Below are positions 1 to 11,100 of a stretch of 64,000 nucleotides of DNA, one piece after another. The stretch is from Tiliqua scincoides (Eukaryota; Chordata; Lepidosauria; Squamata; Scincidae). The notes under the pieces were generated by a model. It was not told where the DNA came from. It searched no databases and was given only the letters and a program-made list of their open reading frames with translations. The DNA is taken from positions 33,337,460-33,401,459 of the forward strand of contig NC_089829.1 of NCBI RefSeq assembly GCF_035046505.1. The letters are read 5' to 3'. The first letter of the stretch is position 1, and each line of letters opens with the position of its first letter. A program made the translations under genes and the position numbers.

Positions 1-173
1 AAAGTCCATCCAGCTTCCTCCCATCCAAACAGAAGCTTTGGTGCCATGTTCACTGCAGTTGAAGAGAGTGCTTCAATTTCAGACTCAAGGGGAAAGGGGG
101 GAACATTCCCCCCATCCCAACCCTAGTGCTCAGTCTCTTAAAATACCAAGCACAAAGGTAGAATAATGAATAG

Positions 174-455
174 TGTTGGCAATGGAGCCCTGGGTTCAAA
201 TCTCTGATCAGTTACAAATGGGTGACCATGAGACCCTCATGGTGACCATGAGACCCTCTCAGCCTAACCAGCTTCATGGGCAGGGTGCTTCATGGTGCTT
301 CAAGGTGACCATGAAGACCCTCTCAGGTCCCATGAAGACACCTCTGCTTCATGGTGACCATGAGACCCTCTCAGCCTAAGCTGCTTCATGGGCAACCTCA
401 ATCATGGGTGACCATGAGACCCTATCAGCCTAACCTGCTTCATGGGGTGCATGTA
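174..455 (+). repeat. SINE remnant with internal minisatellite expansion
   Basis: The start resembles a tRNA-derived/MIR-like SINE (CCTGGGTTCAAATCTCTGA is a B-box-like segment). Inside it, units built on GGTGACCATGAGACCCTC recur near 222, 241, 304, 353 and 407, several followed by TCAGCCTAACCTGCTTCATG. In related SINEs here this segment (GTGACCTTGGGCCAGTCAC) occurs once, so the repetition is a local expansion. Confidence 0.6.
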
Positions 456-680
456 AGCATAAAGAAGGGACCCTACGTATGCCACCAGAATGATAAGGAT
501 CCATCACATTAGCACCCTCTAACCTTGGTCTCTGTATCCATTCCTTTCTATTCCCACCTCTGCTTTTGATTCCTCCTCAGGCAGTTTTTTTTTTTTTGGC
601 CACTCCATCTCTTTAATCCTTCACACCCCTTTCTTATCCCTTAGTGTCATCCCCTTCTTACTTAGGACTTCCCCACTGTG

Positions 681-833
681 GTTGGCAACCTTCAGTCTTG
701 AAAGACTATGGTATAAGCCTACAGCACATGGCGTTCCCAGGCAGTCTCCCATCCAAATACTAACCAGGCCTGACCCTGCTTAGCTTCGGAGATCAGACAA
801 GATCAGGCATCTGAAGGGTAACAGTTACTGCCA
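681..833 (-). mobile_element. 5S rRNA-derived SINE
   Basis: Read on the minus strand, the segment at about 822-718 matches vertebrate 5S rRNA (GATCTCCGAAGCTAAGCAGG, then TTGGATGGGAGAC). It is followed by a tail ending TGAAGGTTGCCAAC. The internal RNA polymerase III promoter region of 5S is included. The tail matches the 3' end of the LINE at 39544-40275. It is a SINE and not a 5S gene, because the 5S start is diverged and a LINE tail is attached. Confidence 0.85.
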
Positions 834-924
834 CACTGATTTTCTGTACTTCCTTGCCCCTTTCCTTTTCTCTTCGTCTTCAACCCCAACTCCATAAAAA
901 TATAGAAAGAGCTATAATATTTTG

Positions 925-1400
925 GAGCCCATCTGATCCAGCATCCTGTTTCCCACCATGGTCAATTCAATGCCTCCAGGAAGCTGCTGTTCTCCAGCAA
1001 CTGGTACACTGCAGCACACTGAACTGAAAAGTTCTATCTATCTAGCCAAATAGCCTCTGGCAGACCTCTCCTGGTCCTGCAATTTGTTTAATCCCCTCTG
1101 AAAGCCATTTAAGCCAGGAGCCTTCACAATACCCAGTGGAAGCAAATGCCTCCAATGAATGGCATGCTGTGTGACAGTTGCATAGCTGGGGGGCTCACAG
1201 GGTCACAGGACCCTAGAATGCTGCCTCCCCAATCACTGCGGTCCTGCCCCCCCTCGCTTGCAGCTGAGAAAGGCAAGCAACTGCACTGGCTGTGGCCGCT
1301 GGTCGCTCAGAGCAATGCCGTCCACTTTGGAAGAGTCACAGTGTGTGAAGAAATACTTTCTGTTACTGATGCTGAACCTACTGCCCATCTGTTTCATTAG
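925..1400 (-). mobile_element. L2/CR1-like LINE 3' fragment
   Basis: The plus strand reads CCCATCTGATCCAGCATCCT, then TTTAATCCCCTCTGAAAGCC and GTGTGAAGAAATACTTTCTG. These are minus-strand versions of the C-terminal coding and tail region common to CR1/L2-type LINEs of reptiles. It is old, 5'-truncated and interrupted by substitutions; no frame is intact. Confidence 0.6.
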
Positions 1401-1605
1401 GTGACTTCAAATTCTAGCATTACAAGAGAAAATTCTCCACTTTTTGCTCACTGTACATGATTTTATGAGCCTACACCCCCTGCTTCAAACCAAAAAGCCC
1501 AAAACACTAGCCTTGCCCAACATTGCTAGCTACTACTGTATTATCCCCTAGCTTGTCATGAGTACCCTGCATTTGCTAAATTCATACCCTGTCATTCTGC
1601 TAGAG

Positions 1606-2141
1606 CAGCATTTCTCAGACTGTGGGTTGGGACCCACTAGGTGGGTCGTGAGCCAATTTCAGGTGGGTCCTCATTCATTTCAATGTGTATTTTATTTTTA
1701 ATACATTAGACTTGATGCTACCATGGTATGTGACTGCATAGGGGGAAATGTTACAGATTGTACTTTTAACAGGTTACAAAGTATATACTTTTAACCATCA
1801 TAGTCAATGGGGCTTACTCCAGGTTAGTGTGGATAGGATTGCATCCTTTAGGATGTTTGGGGATTTTTTTTTTTAACAGATCAGCAACTGCTTGGGAGGG
1901 CTAGGAGGGTTCTTCTTTATTATAAATATATTTTTAAAGTTAGACTTTTAAATTTGTTGTGGAGAGTGTTAAATTTGTTTAATTTTAATTTGTTGTGTGG
2001 GAGTGTTAAAAATTTCCTGCTTGATGATGTCGCTTTTGGCCATGACAGCACTTCCAGGTTAATGACATCACTTCTGGTGGGTCCCAACAGATTGTCATTC
2101 TAAAAAGTGGGTCCCAATGCTAGAAAGTTTGAGAGCCACTG
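1606..2141 (+). mobile_element. hAT-type MITE with 8-bp target duplication
   Basis: The copy starts CAGCATTTCTCAGACTGTGG and ends TTTGAGAGCCACTG, imperfect terminal inverted repeats of the hAT CAGTGGTTCTCAAAC type. It is flanked by TGCTAGAG and TGCTAGGG (7 of 8 matching). Part of the palindromic repeat family (CTTACTCCAGGTTAGTGTGG) lies inside near 1810-1850. Related copies are at 13545 and, reversed, at 24313. Confidence 0.85.
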
Positions 2142-2269
2142 TGCTAGGGCACTTCAGGTGGTCTACAGTATCCAGTATAGTGCTAACATGAGGAAGGACT
2201 GATGAAGTGGTGCATGTCATTCTACACCACAGTTCAAAGAAACTTAGGTTCAGACATAAAGCTTGGGTC

Positions 2270-2362
2270 AGTCAGTCCAATCCAATGTATAACTACTCAG
2301 AAGTAAGTTCCATTATAACCAAATAGGGCTTACTCCCAGGTGAGTGTGGCTAGGATTATAGC
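2270..2362 (+). repeat. Palindromic interspersed repeat, single copy
   Basis: The copy contains CTACTCAGAAGTAAGTTCCA and GGGCTTACTCCCAGGTGAGT, the two halves of the palindromic unit seen in arrays at 4.0-5.7 kb. Confidence 0.75.
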
Positions 2363-2441
2363 CTCAGTCCCCTTCTTTGAAAGGCTGTTGTGAAGCTGGA
2401 GCAGGGAGGAAAATCCCAAGCTCCTTGGCATAAACATATCT

Positions 2442-2610
2442 TTCAGGCCGTTGCAAATTGCAACCTGGTGACACTTATCTTGAAGTAAGCCCTACTGAAT
2501 ACAGTGGCACTTACTTCTGAATGGTTCTGTAGGCTTGCACTCTGGCTTCTAAGGCTGCAGTCCTATACGCACTGACCTGGGAGTAAGTCCCATTCAACTT
2601 CAGTGAACTT
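2442..2610 (+). repeat. Palindromic interspersed repeat, about two copies
   Basis: Two diverged units are joined head to tail: TTGAAGTAAGCCCTACTGAA with CACTTACTTCTGAATGG, then GGCTGCAGTCCTATACGCAC with TGGGAGTAAGTCCCATT. Confidence 0.7.
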
Positions 2611-2696
2611 TAGTCAACATCTGATGGTGCAGTGAATGTATTCATCTACTGTGCTGCCTTCTTGGATTGTTTTAATTTAACTTTTTCAGATCAGGG

Positions 2697-2840
2697 AGGG
2701 GTCTCCGATTCAGTAGCCGAGCAAGGCCCTCCTTTGCAGGCAGAAGGCCCCAGTTTCAATCCCCTCTAGCATCTCCAGGTAGGGAAGAGAAAAATTCCCA
2801 CCCAAAGCCCTGAGAGCTCCTGTCAGTCCATGCAACTTGT
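2697..2840 (+). mobile_element. tRNA-derived SINE (diverged)
   Basis: A B-box-like CCCAGTTTCAATCCCCTC is followed by GCATCTCCAGGTAGGGAAGA and GAGAGCTCCTGTCAGTC. The same order occurs in the better copy at 9895-10060. Confidence 0.6.
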
Positions 2841-2926
2841 ATCCCATTTTATAGCCCCAAGAGGCTCTCCAAGCAGCTTATGAGGGATTTACACAATAAA
2901 AATCACATTATGAGCGATCTCAGAGG

Positions 2927-3105
2927 AGGGGCTGTAGCTCAGCATTGGAGCATATGCTTTGCAAATAAAAGCTCTGAGGTGCAGAGTGCCTCCAATTGGA
3001 CTTGGAAAGACCCCTGCCCCAAATCCTGGGGAGTTGCTTCTGCAAGTCAGTGTAGGAGATACTGATCTATTCTAGACCAAAGGCAGCTTCCCATATTCCT
3101 AACAA
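2927..3105 (+). mobile_element. tRNA-derived SINE
   Basis: The copy begins GGGGCTGTAGCTCAGCATTG, an A-box-type tRNA head. The body has AAAGACCCCTGCC and AGTCAGTGTAGGAGATACTG. The end, AAGGCAGCTTCCCATATTCC, is a LINE-like tail. Confidence 0.75.
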
Positions 3106-3121
3106 AAAAGTATTATTGCAA

Positions 3122-3226
3122 GATTTTGGCTGAAATCCTATACCCACTTTCCTGAGTGTAGTAAGCCCCATTGCACACAATGGAACTTACTTCTGAGCAG
3201 GCATGCATACGATTGGGCTGTGGAAA
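3122..3226 (+). repeat. Palindromic interspersed repeat
   Basis: AAATCCTATACCCACTTTCC with GTAAGCCCCATTG is followed by CAATGGAACTTACTTCTGAG and ATACGATTGGGCTG. The centre CATTGCACACAATG is the fold-back point. Confidence 0.75.
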
Positions 3227-3295
3227 TCTCTTTCAGAAGTGTGCCTGCAAAAACCATAGAGAAACATTTAAATAGATCAGAAAGACTTTTTTAAA

Positions 3296-3480
3296 AACAT
3301 TTTGTACACTTCCCTTCCTCCAAGGAGCGCAGTGTGGTGTATACAGTTCCTCCCCTCCTTTTGTCCTTACAACAACCCTGTGAGGTAAGTGAGGCTGAGA
3401 GAGAATGACTGGCCCAAGGTCAACCAGGATGCTTCATGACTGAGCAAGTATTTGAACCTGGATCTTCAAGGTGTTGTCCA
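3296..3480 (-). mobile_element. MIR-like (CORE-type) SINE
   Basis: The plus strand shows TCCAAGGAGCGCAGTG, ACAACAACCCTGTGAGGTAA, CCCAAGGTCAACCAGGATGC and TTGAACCTGGATCTTCAAGG. The minus strand is therefore a tRNA-like head, a GTTGACCTTGGGCC-type core and a CTCCTTGG end. The best related copy is at 61322-61520. Confidence 0.75.
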
Positions 3481-3711
3481 ACAGATAGATCAGCATCAGT
3501 ATCGATAGATAGATAGATACACACACATACAGAAGTCCTGTTGATGGGGAATAGTGATAGGGCTTTGTCTGTTGTGGTGCATGGCCTCTGTCTCCTTTCC
3601 TTGCTTGTATTCCACAGGGGTCTGAAGATCTTTTATTGTACAGAATTCCAGTGGAAAGTTGGAGAACAAATCTTCTAAATTAACTAAACAGGTTCACCCC
3701 TCTATCTTGAC

Positions 3712-3939
3712 CAGTGATTTTCAACCTTTTTAATCTCACAGCACACCGACAGGGCACTAAAATGGTCAAGGCACACCACACGGTTTTTGACAATTGACAA
3801 GGCACACCATGCTGCCAGTGGGGGCTCACATCTCCCATTGGCCCTATTAATAAATGACCTTCCCCCAAATTCCTATGGCACACCTGTGAACCTCTTGTGG
3901 CACACCAGTGTGCCACAGCACAGTGGTTGAAAATGGTTG
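3712..3939 (+). mobile_element. hAT-type MITE with 8-bp target duplication
   Basis: The copy starts CAGTGATTTTCAACCTTTTT and ends GTGGTTGAAAATGGTTG. The flanks ATCTTGAC and ATCTAGAC match at 7 of 8. The interior repeats GGCACACCA several times. Family type is from the ends and target size. Confidence 0.8.
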
Positions 3940-4021
3940 ATCTAGACACTCACACATGTAGGTTTTGTGTGTGTGTTTCCTTTTATCTCTCTCTGGATTT
4001 CTGATAAGCTCTTGAACTCCC

Positions 4022-4682
4022 TAAGGCTGCAAATTTATCTGCACTTCCCTGGGAGGAAACCCCACTGAACACAATAGGACTTAATTCTGAGTAGACACAC
4101 TTAAGATTGTGCCCTTTAGGGCTGCAATTCTAAACACATTGACCTGAGAAAACCTCACTGGACACAGTGGGACTTCCTTCTCAGTAAACACGGATGGCAG
4201 GGGGAGTGTGACTGTGTGGGTGCATCCATGCATATACACGCATACACACAATGGGACTGACTTCTGAGTAGACATGCCTGGGATTGGGCTGTAAGGCTGC
4301 AATCCTATCCACTCTTTCCTGGGAGTAAGTCTCACTGAACACAATGGAACTTGTTTCTGAGTGGACATGCATAGGCTTGGGCACTCAGGCTACAGTCCTA
4401 CCCACACTTTCCTGGGAGTAAACTGAGTAGAAATGCATAGGATTGGGTTCTAGAAGGCAGTAGTCCTAGCCACACTTTCCTGGGAGTAAGTCTTACTGAA
4501 CACAAGGGGGCTTACTTCTGAGTAGACGTGCCTGGGATTGGGCTCTGAGGTTGCAATCCTACCCACACTTTCCTGGGAGTAAGACTCACTGAGCACAAAG
4601 AGACTTCCTTCCGAGTAGTCGTGCCTGGGTTCGAGCTGCAAGTCCCCTTGCACTCAGTGGGGCTTGCTTCTGAGTAGACCAC
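4022..4682 (+). repeat. Tandem array of palindromic repeat, upstream of NETO2 promoter (about 7 units)
   Basis: Units of about 90-95 bp follow one another, each with GGCTGCAATCCTA, CACTTTCCTGGGAGTAAG, a CTGAACACAATGG centre, GACTTACTTCTGAGTAGAC and CTGGGATTGGGC. Units start near 4023, 4115, 4247 (half), 4290, 4383 (internally deleted), 4450, 4545 and 4640 (half). The array runs directly into the CpG island. Long open frames across it result from stop-poor repetition and do not indicate a gene. Confidence 0.9.
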
Positions 4683-4966
4683 TTTCTGCTACACCCGCCC
4701 CCTTTCCCCCTGCCGGCTGGGGCGGTGCAGGGAGGTGGGGGGGGGGAGAGAAGCCCCCGACCCTCCCTGCCCGCCGGAGCGAGGTGGGCGGACGAGCAGC
4801 ACATGCGTAGAAGCGGCTGCTGGCGGCCAGCCGGCTCGCTCGTCCTCCGGGGGCAGGAGCAGCGCCGAGCTGCGCGGGGAAGCGGGCGCAGGAGCAGGAG
4901 GACCGGCCGCTGCCTGGCGCGCGGCGGAGGCGGAGGGGAGGCTTCCCCAGGCGCGCCCTGCCGGGC

Positions 4967-5044
4967 ATGAAGGGGCGGCCGGGCGGCCGGAGGGCGGCTG
5001 CGATGGGGAGGCGGGCGGAGGCGCCCAGGAGCCCCCCGCGCTGA
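4967..5044 (+). other. Possible upstream ORF in NETO2 5' UTR (25 codons)
   Basis: An ATG at 4967, with a second in-frame ATG at 5003, opens a 25-codon frame ending TGA at 5042. It is Arg/Gly/Pro-rich and ends 62 bases before the NETO2 start. If the transcript begins upstream of 4967 it could reduce initiation at 5107. Its use is inferred only; the high GC content makes chance frames likely. Confidence 0.3.
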
Positions 5045-5106
5045 AGGGCTGCGCCCGCCGCCCGGCCACAGGTGCGCCCGCCGGGCAGCGCCCGCCGGGC
5101 ACGAAG

Positions 5107-5140
5107 ATGGCTCTGGAGAAGCTCTACTCCGTGCTGGAAG
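5107..5140 (+). CDS. NETO2: NETO2 exon 1, coding part (start codon and first half of signal peptide)
   Basis: This exon encodes [11 protein letters not shown] plus one base of the next codon, and ends at a GTAGGT donor. Human NETO2 starts MALERLCSVLK, which fixes this ATG as the conserved start. The context has A at -3 and G at +4, a good Kozak match. The exon lies inside a CpG island. The same frame stays open upstream to about 4735, so an earlier start cannot be excluded from the sequence alone. Confidence 0.95.
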
Positions 5141-8100
5141 GTAGGTGCGCCCACGCGGGCGCCGGGCACGATCCTGGCCGCTGGGACTCGCTTCTGAGTA
5201 GACCTGCTCGGGCTCCAAGGCTGCCGCACTTTCCTGGGAGTAAGCCCCATGGATGATCATCGGACTTACTTCTGAGTAGACGTGCCTGGGAGGGGTCTCT
5301 AAGGCTGCAACCATAGCCACACTTTCCTGGGAGTAAGCCCCATTGGCTTGAATGAGTCCTGCTTCTGAGCAGGCATGCAGAGGCTTGGGCTCGAAGGCTG
5401 CAGTCCTAGCCCCGCTGACCTGGGAGTAAGCCTCATTGACTAGAACGGGACTGACTTCTGAGTAGACAAGCGTAGGCTTGGGCTCGAAGACTGCAGCCTT
5501 GTCCACACTGGCTGGGAGGAAGCCCCATTGACGAGGATGAGACTCGCTGCTGAGTAGTCATGCATAGGCTTGGACTCTAAGCCTGCAGTCCTAGCCGCAC
5601 TGACCTGGGAGTGAGCCCCATTGATTTGAATGGGACTTACTTCTGGGTAAACATGGAGAAGGTTGGGCTCTCAGTCCCTTTTTGGCCAGTGGGGCTACTC
5701 CCAGGAAAGCGGGCGGGCTGCAGCCTCAATCAAGGGTGGCCTCTCTGATGATGATGATGGTGGTGCTATCCGTGGTGCCAGAACTCATTGATATGACTGT
5801 GCTGCTCATGGGTTTTAATTAATAGGAGGCAGACCTGCTGCTTCTCTCTTTCTATTCGTAGCAATCTTTTATTTTTAATTTAGACTTGTGGCTCTCTTTA
5901 TTGTAGCTTATATTTGCAGGAATCTTTATTTGGCTCTATTCTTTATTCTTTATGTTAGTAGCAGCAGCAGGCTGTTGTGTTGTTAAAGGCTTTCTGCTTT
6001 GATTTTTTCCCCTCTTCCCCCCCCCTTCCACCTCCTCGAGAATCAGGATTGCTAATACTTTAGCATGGCAGCAAAAAAACCAGGAGGAAACAAACCTCTC
6101 CCCCCCCCACACACAGACACACAATGAAAAGCAACAACAACGAATAGTGCCATCTAATGCATGTCCCTTCAGAAGTCAGTCCATTCTATTCAATGGAGGT
6201 CTTACTCCCAGGAAAGTGTGCAGAGGATTGCAACCCCAAAGCCCACACTGGAGAAGAGAAGTGTGTTTGAAAGGCAGCTATCTGTAGGTGTCCGTCCCCC
6301 CCAATTTCTTGGGAGTAAGTATGTCCCATGCAGCAGGGCTTGCTTCTGAGAGAGCCCTGCTCGATCCATCTCAAGCAGCAGGGAAGCCTTGTCCGTCGGT
6401 TGCAGTCTCTTTGGGCTCTACAAAGTGGCCAGCCAGATGGTTTCTTTTCCCTCCCCCATTTCAGCTTTGCCCTCCCCACTCCGGTAGGGGTTAAGTGGGG
6501 CTAATCTGACATCTGGGAGGAAAAAGCCAGATGGGGCAGGCATATTGCTTGCTGCAATCTAACAACAATGAATTGTATTTTTTGGGGGGGGGGGGGGAGA
6601 GCAGGGAAAGGTGTGCCAGGTCATTCCTGGAGCTACCCCAATGGGTGTGCGAGATGGGGGGTCTGTTATGCCACTCCCCTTCCATTTTAACCATCTTGAC
6701 TTTGGGATGTGTGAGGGCAGTCTGCCTTCCCACCCCTACCCTACATTTCATCCTTCAAGGTATGCTACAGTGTCTGGTGAGGAGAAGAGATGGGAGTTTT
6801 ACCATACCAACTCAAATTGTACCGAGTAAATCCTGTTCCAATCCGGAGTAATCTTTGCTGTTCCTTTCCCATAGCTTGTAATTAGGCACCCCCTCTCAAA
6901 TATGCACAACTGGTCCTAGCTCACTATCACAACCTGAGCATACCCTTAGACCCTAAAGCTAGTGTAGCTGGCAGTGAAAGGAAGAAAACTGATCTAGAAT
7001 CAGAGTTGGAAGGGTCCCACATGGTCATCTAGTCCAACCTCCTGCCTGTAGTAGGAAATTCTCCTAGAGCATCTCCAGCTGCTTGAAGACCTCTGTTGAG
7101 GGAGAATCCATCACCTCCCTTGGCAATCTGTGCCTTGATTCTTGAGACCTCATTTTGTCTCAAGAAAAGAGCTGGGATTTCTAGATTTGTGTTCTCCTTT
7201 GGCACCTCTATTTGCACCACAGACAAAGAGAAGCCCCACACTTCCAACCCATGTGCACCCAAGAGACCTTGTTTGCATATTGGGACTTTGTTTTAGAGAA
7301 GCTGTAGCCACCCCACTATCCTTCTCCAGACCCAAGTTTGCTGGAGGTGAGCACTCAGCTTTCCTCTCCTCCCTTTTAACCTTTACCAAAATTGAGCTTG
7401 GCCCAGATTTGCATCATTTGCCAATTGTGAAGGTTTATTGGACCTGATTTGCTAATCAGATTCTGGGTCAAGACTCCTGACAAGGTTCCCTCAACCATCC
7501 AAGTAAACATTGGCACTGTTCACTATGGATGTATGTAGCTTTGTAACATCCTGCTTTATACTCTCTTCTCTGCTTGGAGTTCATCCCTTGTAACCATGTG
7601 AGAAAACAACCCAGATTTTCCTCTGTTCCTGTGGAAACAACTTTTCATCTGAGTTAAATCCAAAGGCTCTTCTGAGGCTGCTGCTACAACTAGAGTTGCC
7701 GCTTTCCAAGTGTTTTTTTTTTTTTCTCCAAGCCTGAGCCTTGTAATTTCCTTCTAATTAAATGAGATTGGCCACCTGAGATTGCCAGTACAATAGTTGA
7801 CTCAGTCTGAGCACCAGTATTTAGTCCAGCTACAAAGTTGAGGAACCTTGTTTCCAAGGCTTGAGGATTCACCCCAGGGAAGATCCCAGAAGCCAGGTTT
7901 TTTGGAGGACAAGTGAGCCCAACCCCCATACTGCTTGGGTGGTTTCAAATGCTGTTGGCTCCCTCTGGGAGTGCCTGTAGCTTTAAGAATTAGCAGGTGT
8001 TTCCTTTGCCATCTTGGCAATAGTAGGGGATGCCCCTGCTTTCAGAACCAGAAGGGGGGGGGGAGGAGCGATAGAGCCAGGTAACAGACATTCAAGGAAA

Positions 8101-11100
8101 CCTTGAGAAAATCAGAGGATCCCAGTGTCTTGTCCTGCAAATGATAGTACTGGTGATATTCCTATTATTCTAAATCCTGAATCTTCAAAGCTTGTAGTTG
8201 TCTAGTCATTTATCATCCTCTGTAGGTGGCAGCAACTTTTTCCCTTTTAAAAAAAGAAAAATAAAATGCAATATCAAAGCAGTAAATCACAGCACGGCTT
8301 CTCATACCTACCTACTCATTCATCATTTTTTTTTCCATCCTTGATTTTACTCAAGCTGCTGATGATTCAAATAAGGCTCTTTAGCTGAGATTTCCTCACT
8401 GTATACAGAGCAAGCGGTCGCCTTGCACATTTCCACAACAGAGGACTAGAGAGAGAGAATATCCATATGGAAACCAGACATGTCAGACAATTTGCAACCT
8501 CCTAGTGGTTCTAGACACCCGATAGCAACTGGCAGGTCTTCTGTCACTTGGTAAAATATTCTATATCCGGAAAGTTGGAATGTTTGTTTTTCCTAGTCTA
8601 AGGGACAAGCAAATCAACACTGCAGATAGAAAGTAGTTTGCCTCTTGTGCTAGACTGACCTCTTATGGTGTTCAGACAGCAATGTTCTTATTTTGATTCC
8701 AGCATGCATTTAAACCCTTTCTTATGAGATGGAATTAGTTCAGGCAAATAAGATGACAAGATATACTATATAAGCTGAGTAATATGTAATGTTATCCCTT
8801 AAATACGTACTGCTTGCATGTTTGTATTTGCATCTTGTCCTTTGCTGTATGTCAATTATCAGTTTTGCCTAGAAAAATGGAGAGTTTTTAAATTTAATTT
8901 GGACTTTTAAACGCTCCTTTGAGATAAGCTTAACAAGGTCTATAGAATAGAATCCATATGTGCTGTGTTAACTGAAGAGCTGATCATTGGTTGCTTAATT
9001 GCACGTGGAAAGTGAGCTGCAAAAGAGCTGTGTGTGAGTGAGTGAGTGAGTGAGCCCATCTAGGTCATAGCTTTAATTTGCACTTCCATGTTGTTACCTA
9101 GTTTGTTCCATTAAGCTGCTTCATTTAAAGTAACTTTTTAGATAGGATATTTAAAATGTCTTTTTTAGTTTTTTTAAACAAGCATAACATCAAAGAATGA
9201 TGTGTTTTACAAATGTTGTAAAGCATTTGTTGTAGTATCCTGAAACACACACACACACCCCTTTGTGGCCATCTACTGCATGCTTACTTTATCCTCTTCT
9301 CTACATAGCAAGGTTATTACACAAAATTCTAGGAACTGAAAAAGAGATGCCTATAAAATAAGCATTTAGCCTTAATCCTAAAGAAAACTGTGCCATGAGT
9401 TTTCAGTCTTTCAGGAAGTTGTAAGCCTCCGAAATCCTTTTTTGAGACACTTACTAGAAAATCAGGAGTATGTGATGCTCTCAGTTTTTAACTTGGTACT
9501 AAATTTACTACCAAACCCTTGTGCAACTCAGGTATTACTTAAAGTATTGCTGTGGCAAATTTAGCCATTTTGTAGCTGAGTTACAAATGAAGTGTGTGCT
9601 TATAATATAATTTTATAGCTGTATTGAGATTTTGCTTGAATGACATACTCTTTGAGTGTGCTCCTATACAGAAAGGAGGGTTAGTAAGCTAAACTTTACC
9701 TGTCATCGTAATAAACGTAGCTACTTTTACCTTTGTGTGAACTCCAAATAGTCAGTTCCTTTCCTCCAAGGTTGTAGTAGTAGTTTTCATGTAAATCCTA
9801 CTCTACCTAGAAACCTGGTTTTCTTGGCATTAAAGAACATGTTTCTTGTATGCTGGTTGTGGTTATAATTTAACTTTTTTGGTCTTAGGAGAAGAATTGC
9901 AGTTCTATACAGAGCATCAAGTTGGGATGCAGAGGCTCCAGGTTCAATCCGTAGCATTTCCAGGTAGGACAGGGAAAGACTCCTGTCTGAAACCCTGGAG
10001 AGCCTCCTGTAGTGTAGACAATACACTGAATTATGTGGAGCAAAGATCTGAGGCTGTATAGGGCAACAACCTGTATTTCCTTTACCCTTTGCTTCACAGG
10101 GATGGACAATTTGAAGGAAGGGCAATCTTGTGGTTGTAGTAACTCTGTTGGATCTACTAAACTAGACCATGGCCAGCACTAAGCTTTGCTTGCCCATAGT
10201 CTTTCTCAGTGGGTTTGTCTGTCACATATACCCCTCCTAACCTGTTGTTGAGTCTGATTTATATGCAATATTAACAGGTAGACCTTAATTTTCCAGTTAT
10301 AAACAGTTGTATAAAAGCACTTTATGGCTTTTCTTCATATTTGCCCCCCACCTGTATAATAGCATTTCAATGAAATATATCAGACTTTTAATAAACTAAA
10401 ACCTCTACAGAATCACGTCCTCAAATTTGCACTTCTTGTTGGAATAAAATCTAAAGTTGTGTGCCAAAAAGCACTCTTTGTGAAGCCTATGGATGTTTTC
10501 CATTGATAGAGCAGAATGGCCAATTAATTATTTTTACCTTTTGCAAGCTTCACAGAAACCTTCATTCAGTAATAATCTTTTGTTTCGGAGCCACTTCTTT
10601 CCACTTACCTCTTTATTCAGAGTTCGGATAGGTACTTGTGCAACATTGCGATTTTGCTGAAAGTCATTAAATCCTCATTGCACTTTGTATACTGAGAAGT
10701 GCTTTCCTAGATCATCCTGCTATAAAAACGTGTAGCTTCTAAAATGTGCCTTTATAGTCAAGGAATGCTGGAAATTGATGCTGTACACACTTTAGGTTGC
10801 TTGTTCTAAGAATCACGAAGACAGAACTAACTTCAAACCATCACTGAGCAGTGGTATCATTAATTTTTCATTCTTTTTTTCTGTACAAAACATCAAACTT
10901 TACTGTGTTCCGAGACTCAAGACCTGGATTTCCAAGTGAAGGCACTGAATAAACTACAAGGATGATGCTGGGCTAAATTTGTACTGAGAACTGTATTTTT
11001 ACAACACTGTATCCAGTGTTAGTAAGTATTTGCGTTATCTTCTAAGGTTCAGAAACAGCCACAAAATGTGTAGAGATGTAATGACTTCAAGCAGAAATAA

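Larger units (their letters stand above)
4680..5210 (+). promoter_or_regulatory. NETO2: CpG island holding NETO2 promoter, 5' UTR and exon 1
   Basis: The sequence is very GC-rich and dense in CpG, unlike the AT-rich DNA on either side. It contains repeated GCGCCCGCCGGGC blocks just before the start codon. No TATA box is evident, as is usual for such promoters. The transcription start is not determined. Both edges are formed by palindromic repeat arrays, so the island is hemmed in by repeats. Confidence 0.8.

Noticed and set aside
2927-3000. A tRNA gene (GGGGCTGTAGCTCAG start)
   Set aside because: The B box is degraded, no cloverleaf closes, and SINE body and tail follow.
4586-5506. A 306-codon minus-strand frame and other long frames across 4.0-5.6 kb
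   Set aside because: They run through the palindromic repeat arrays and the GC-rich island. The repeated YSEVSP...YSQ peptide pattern is the translated repeat unit, which happens to lack stops.
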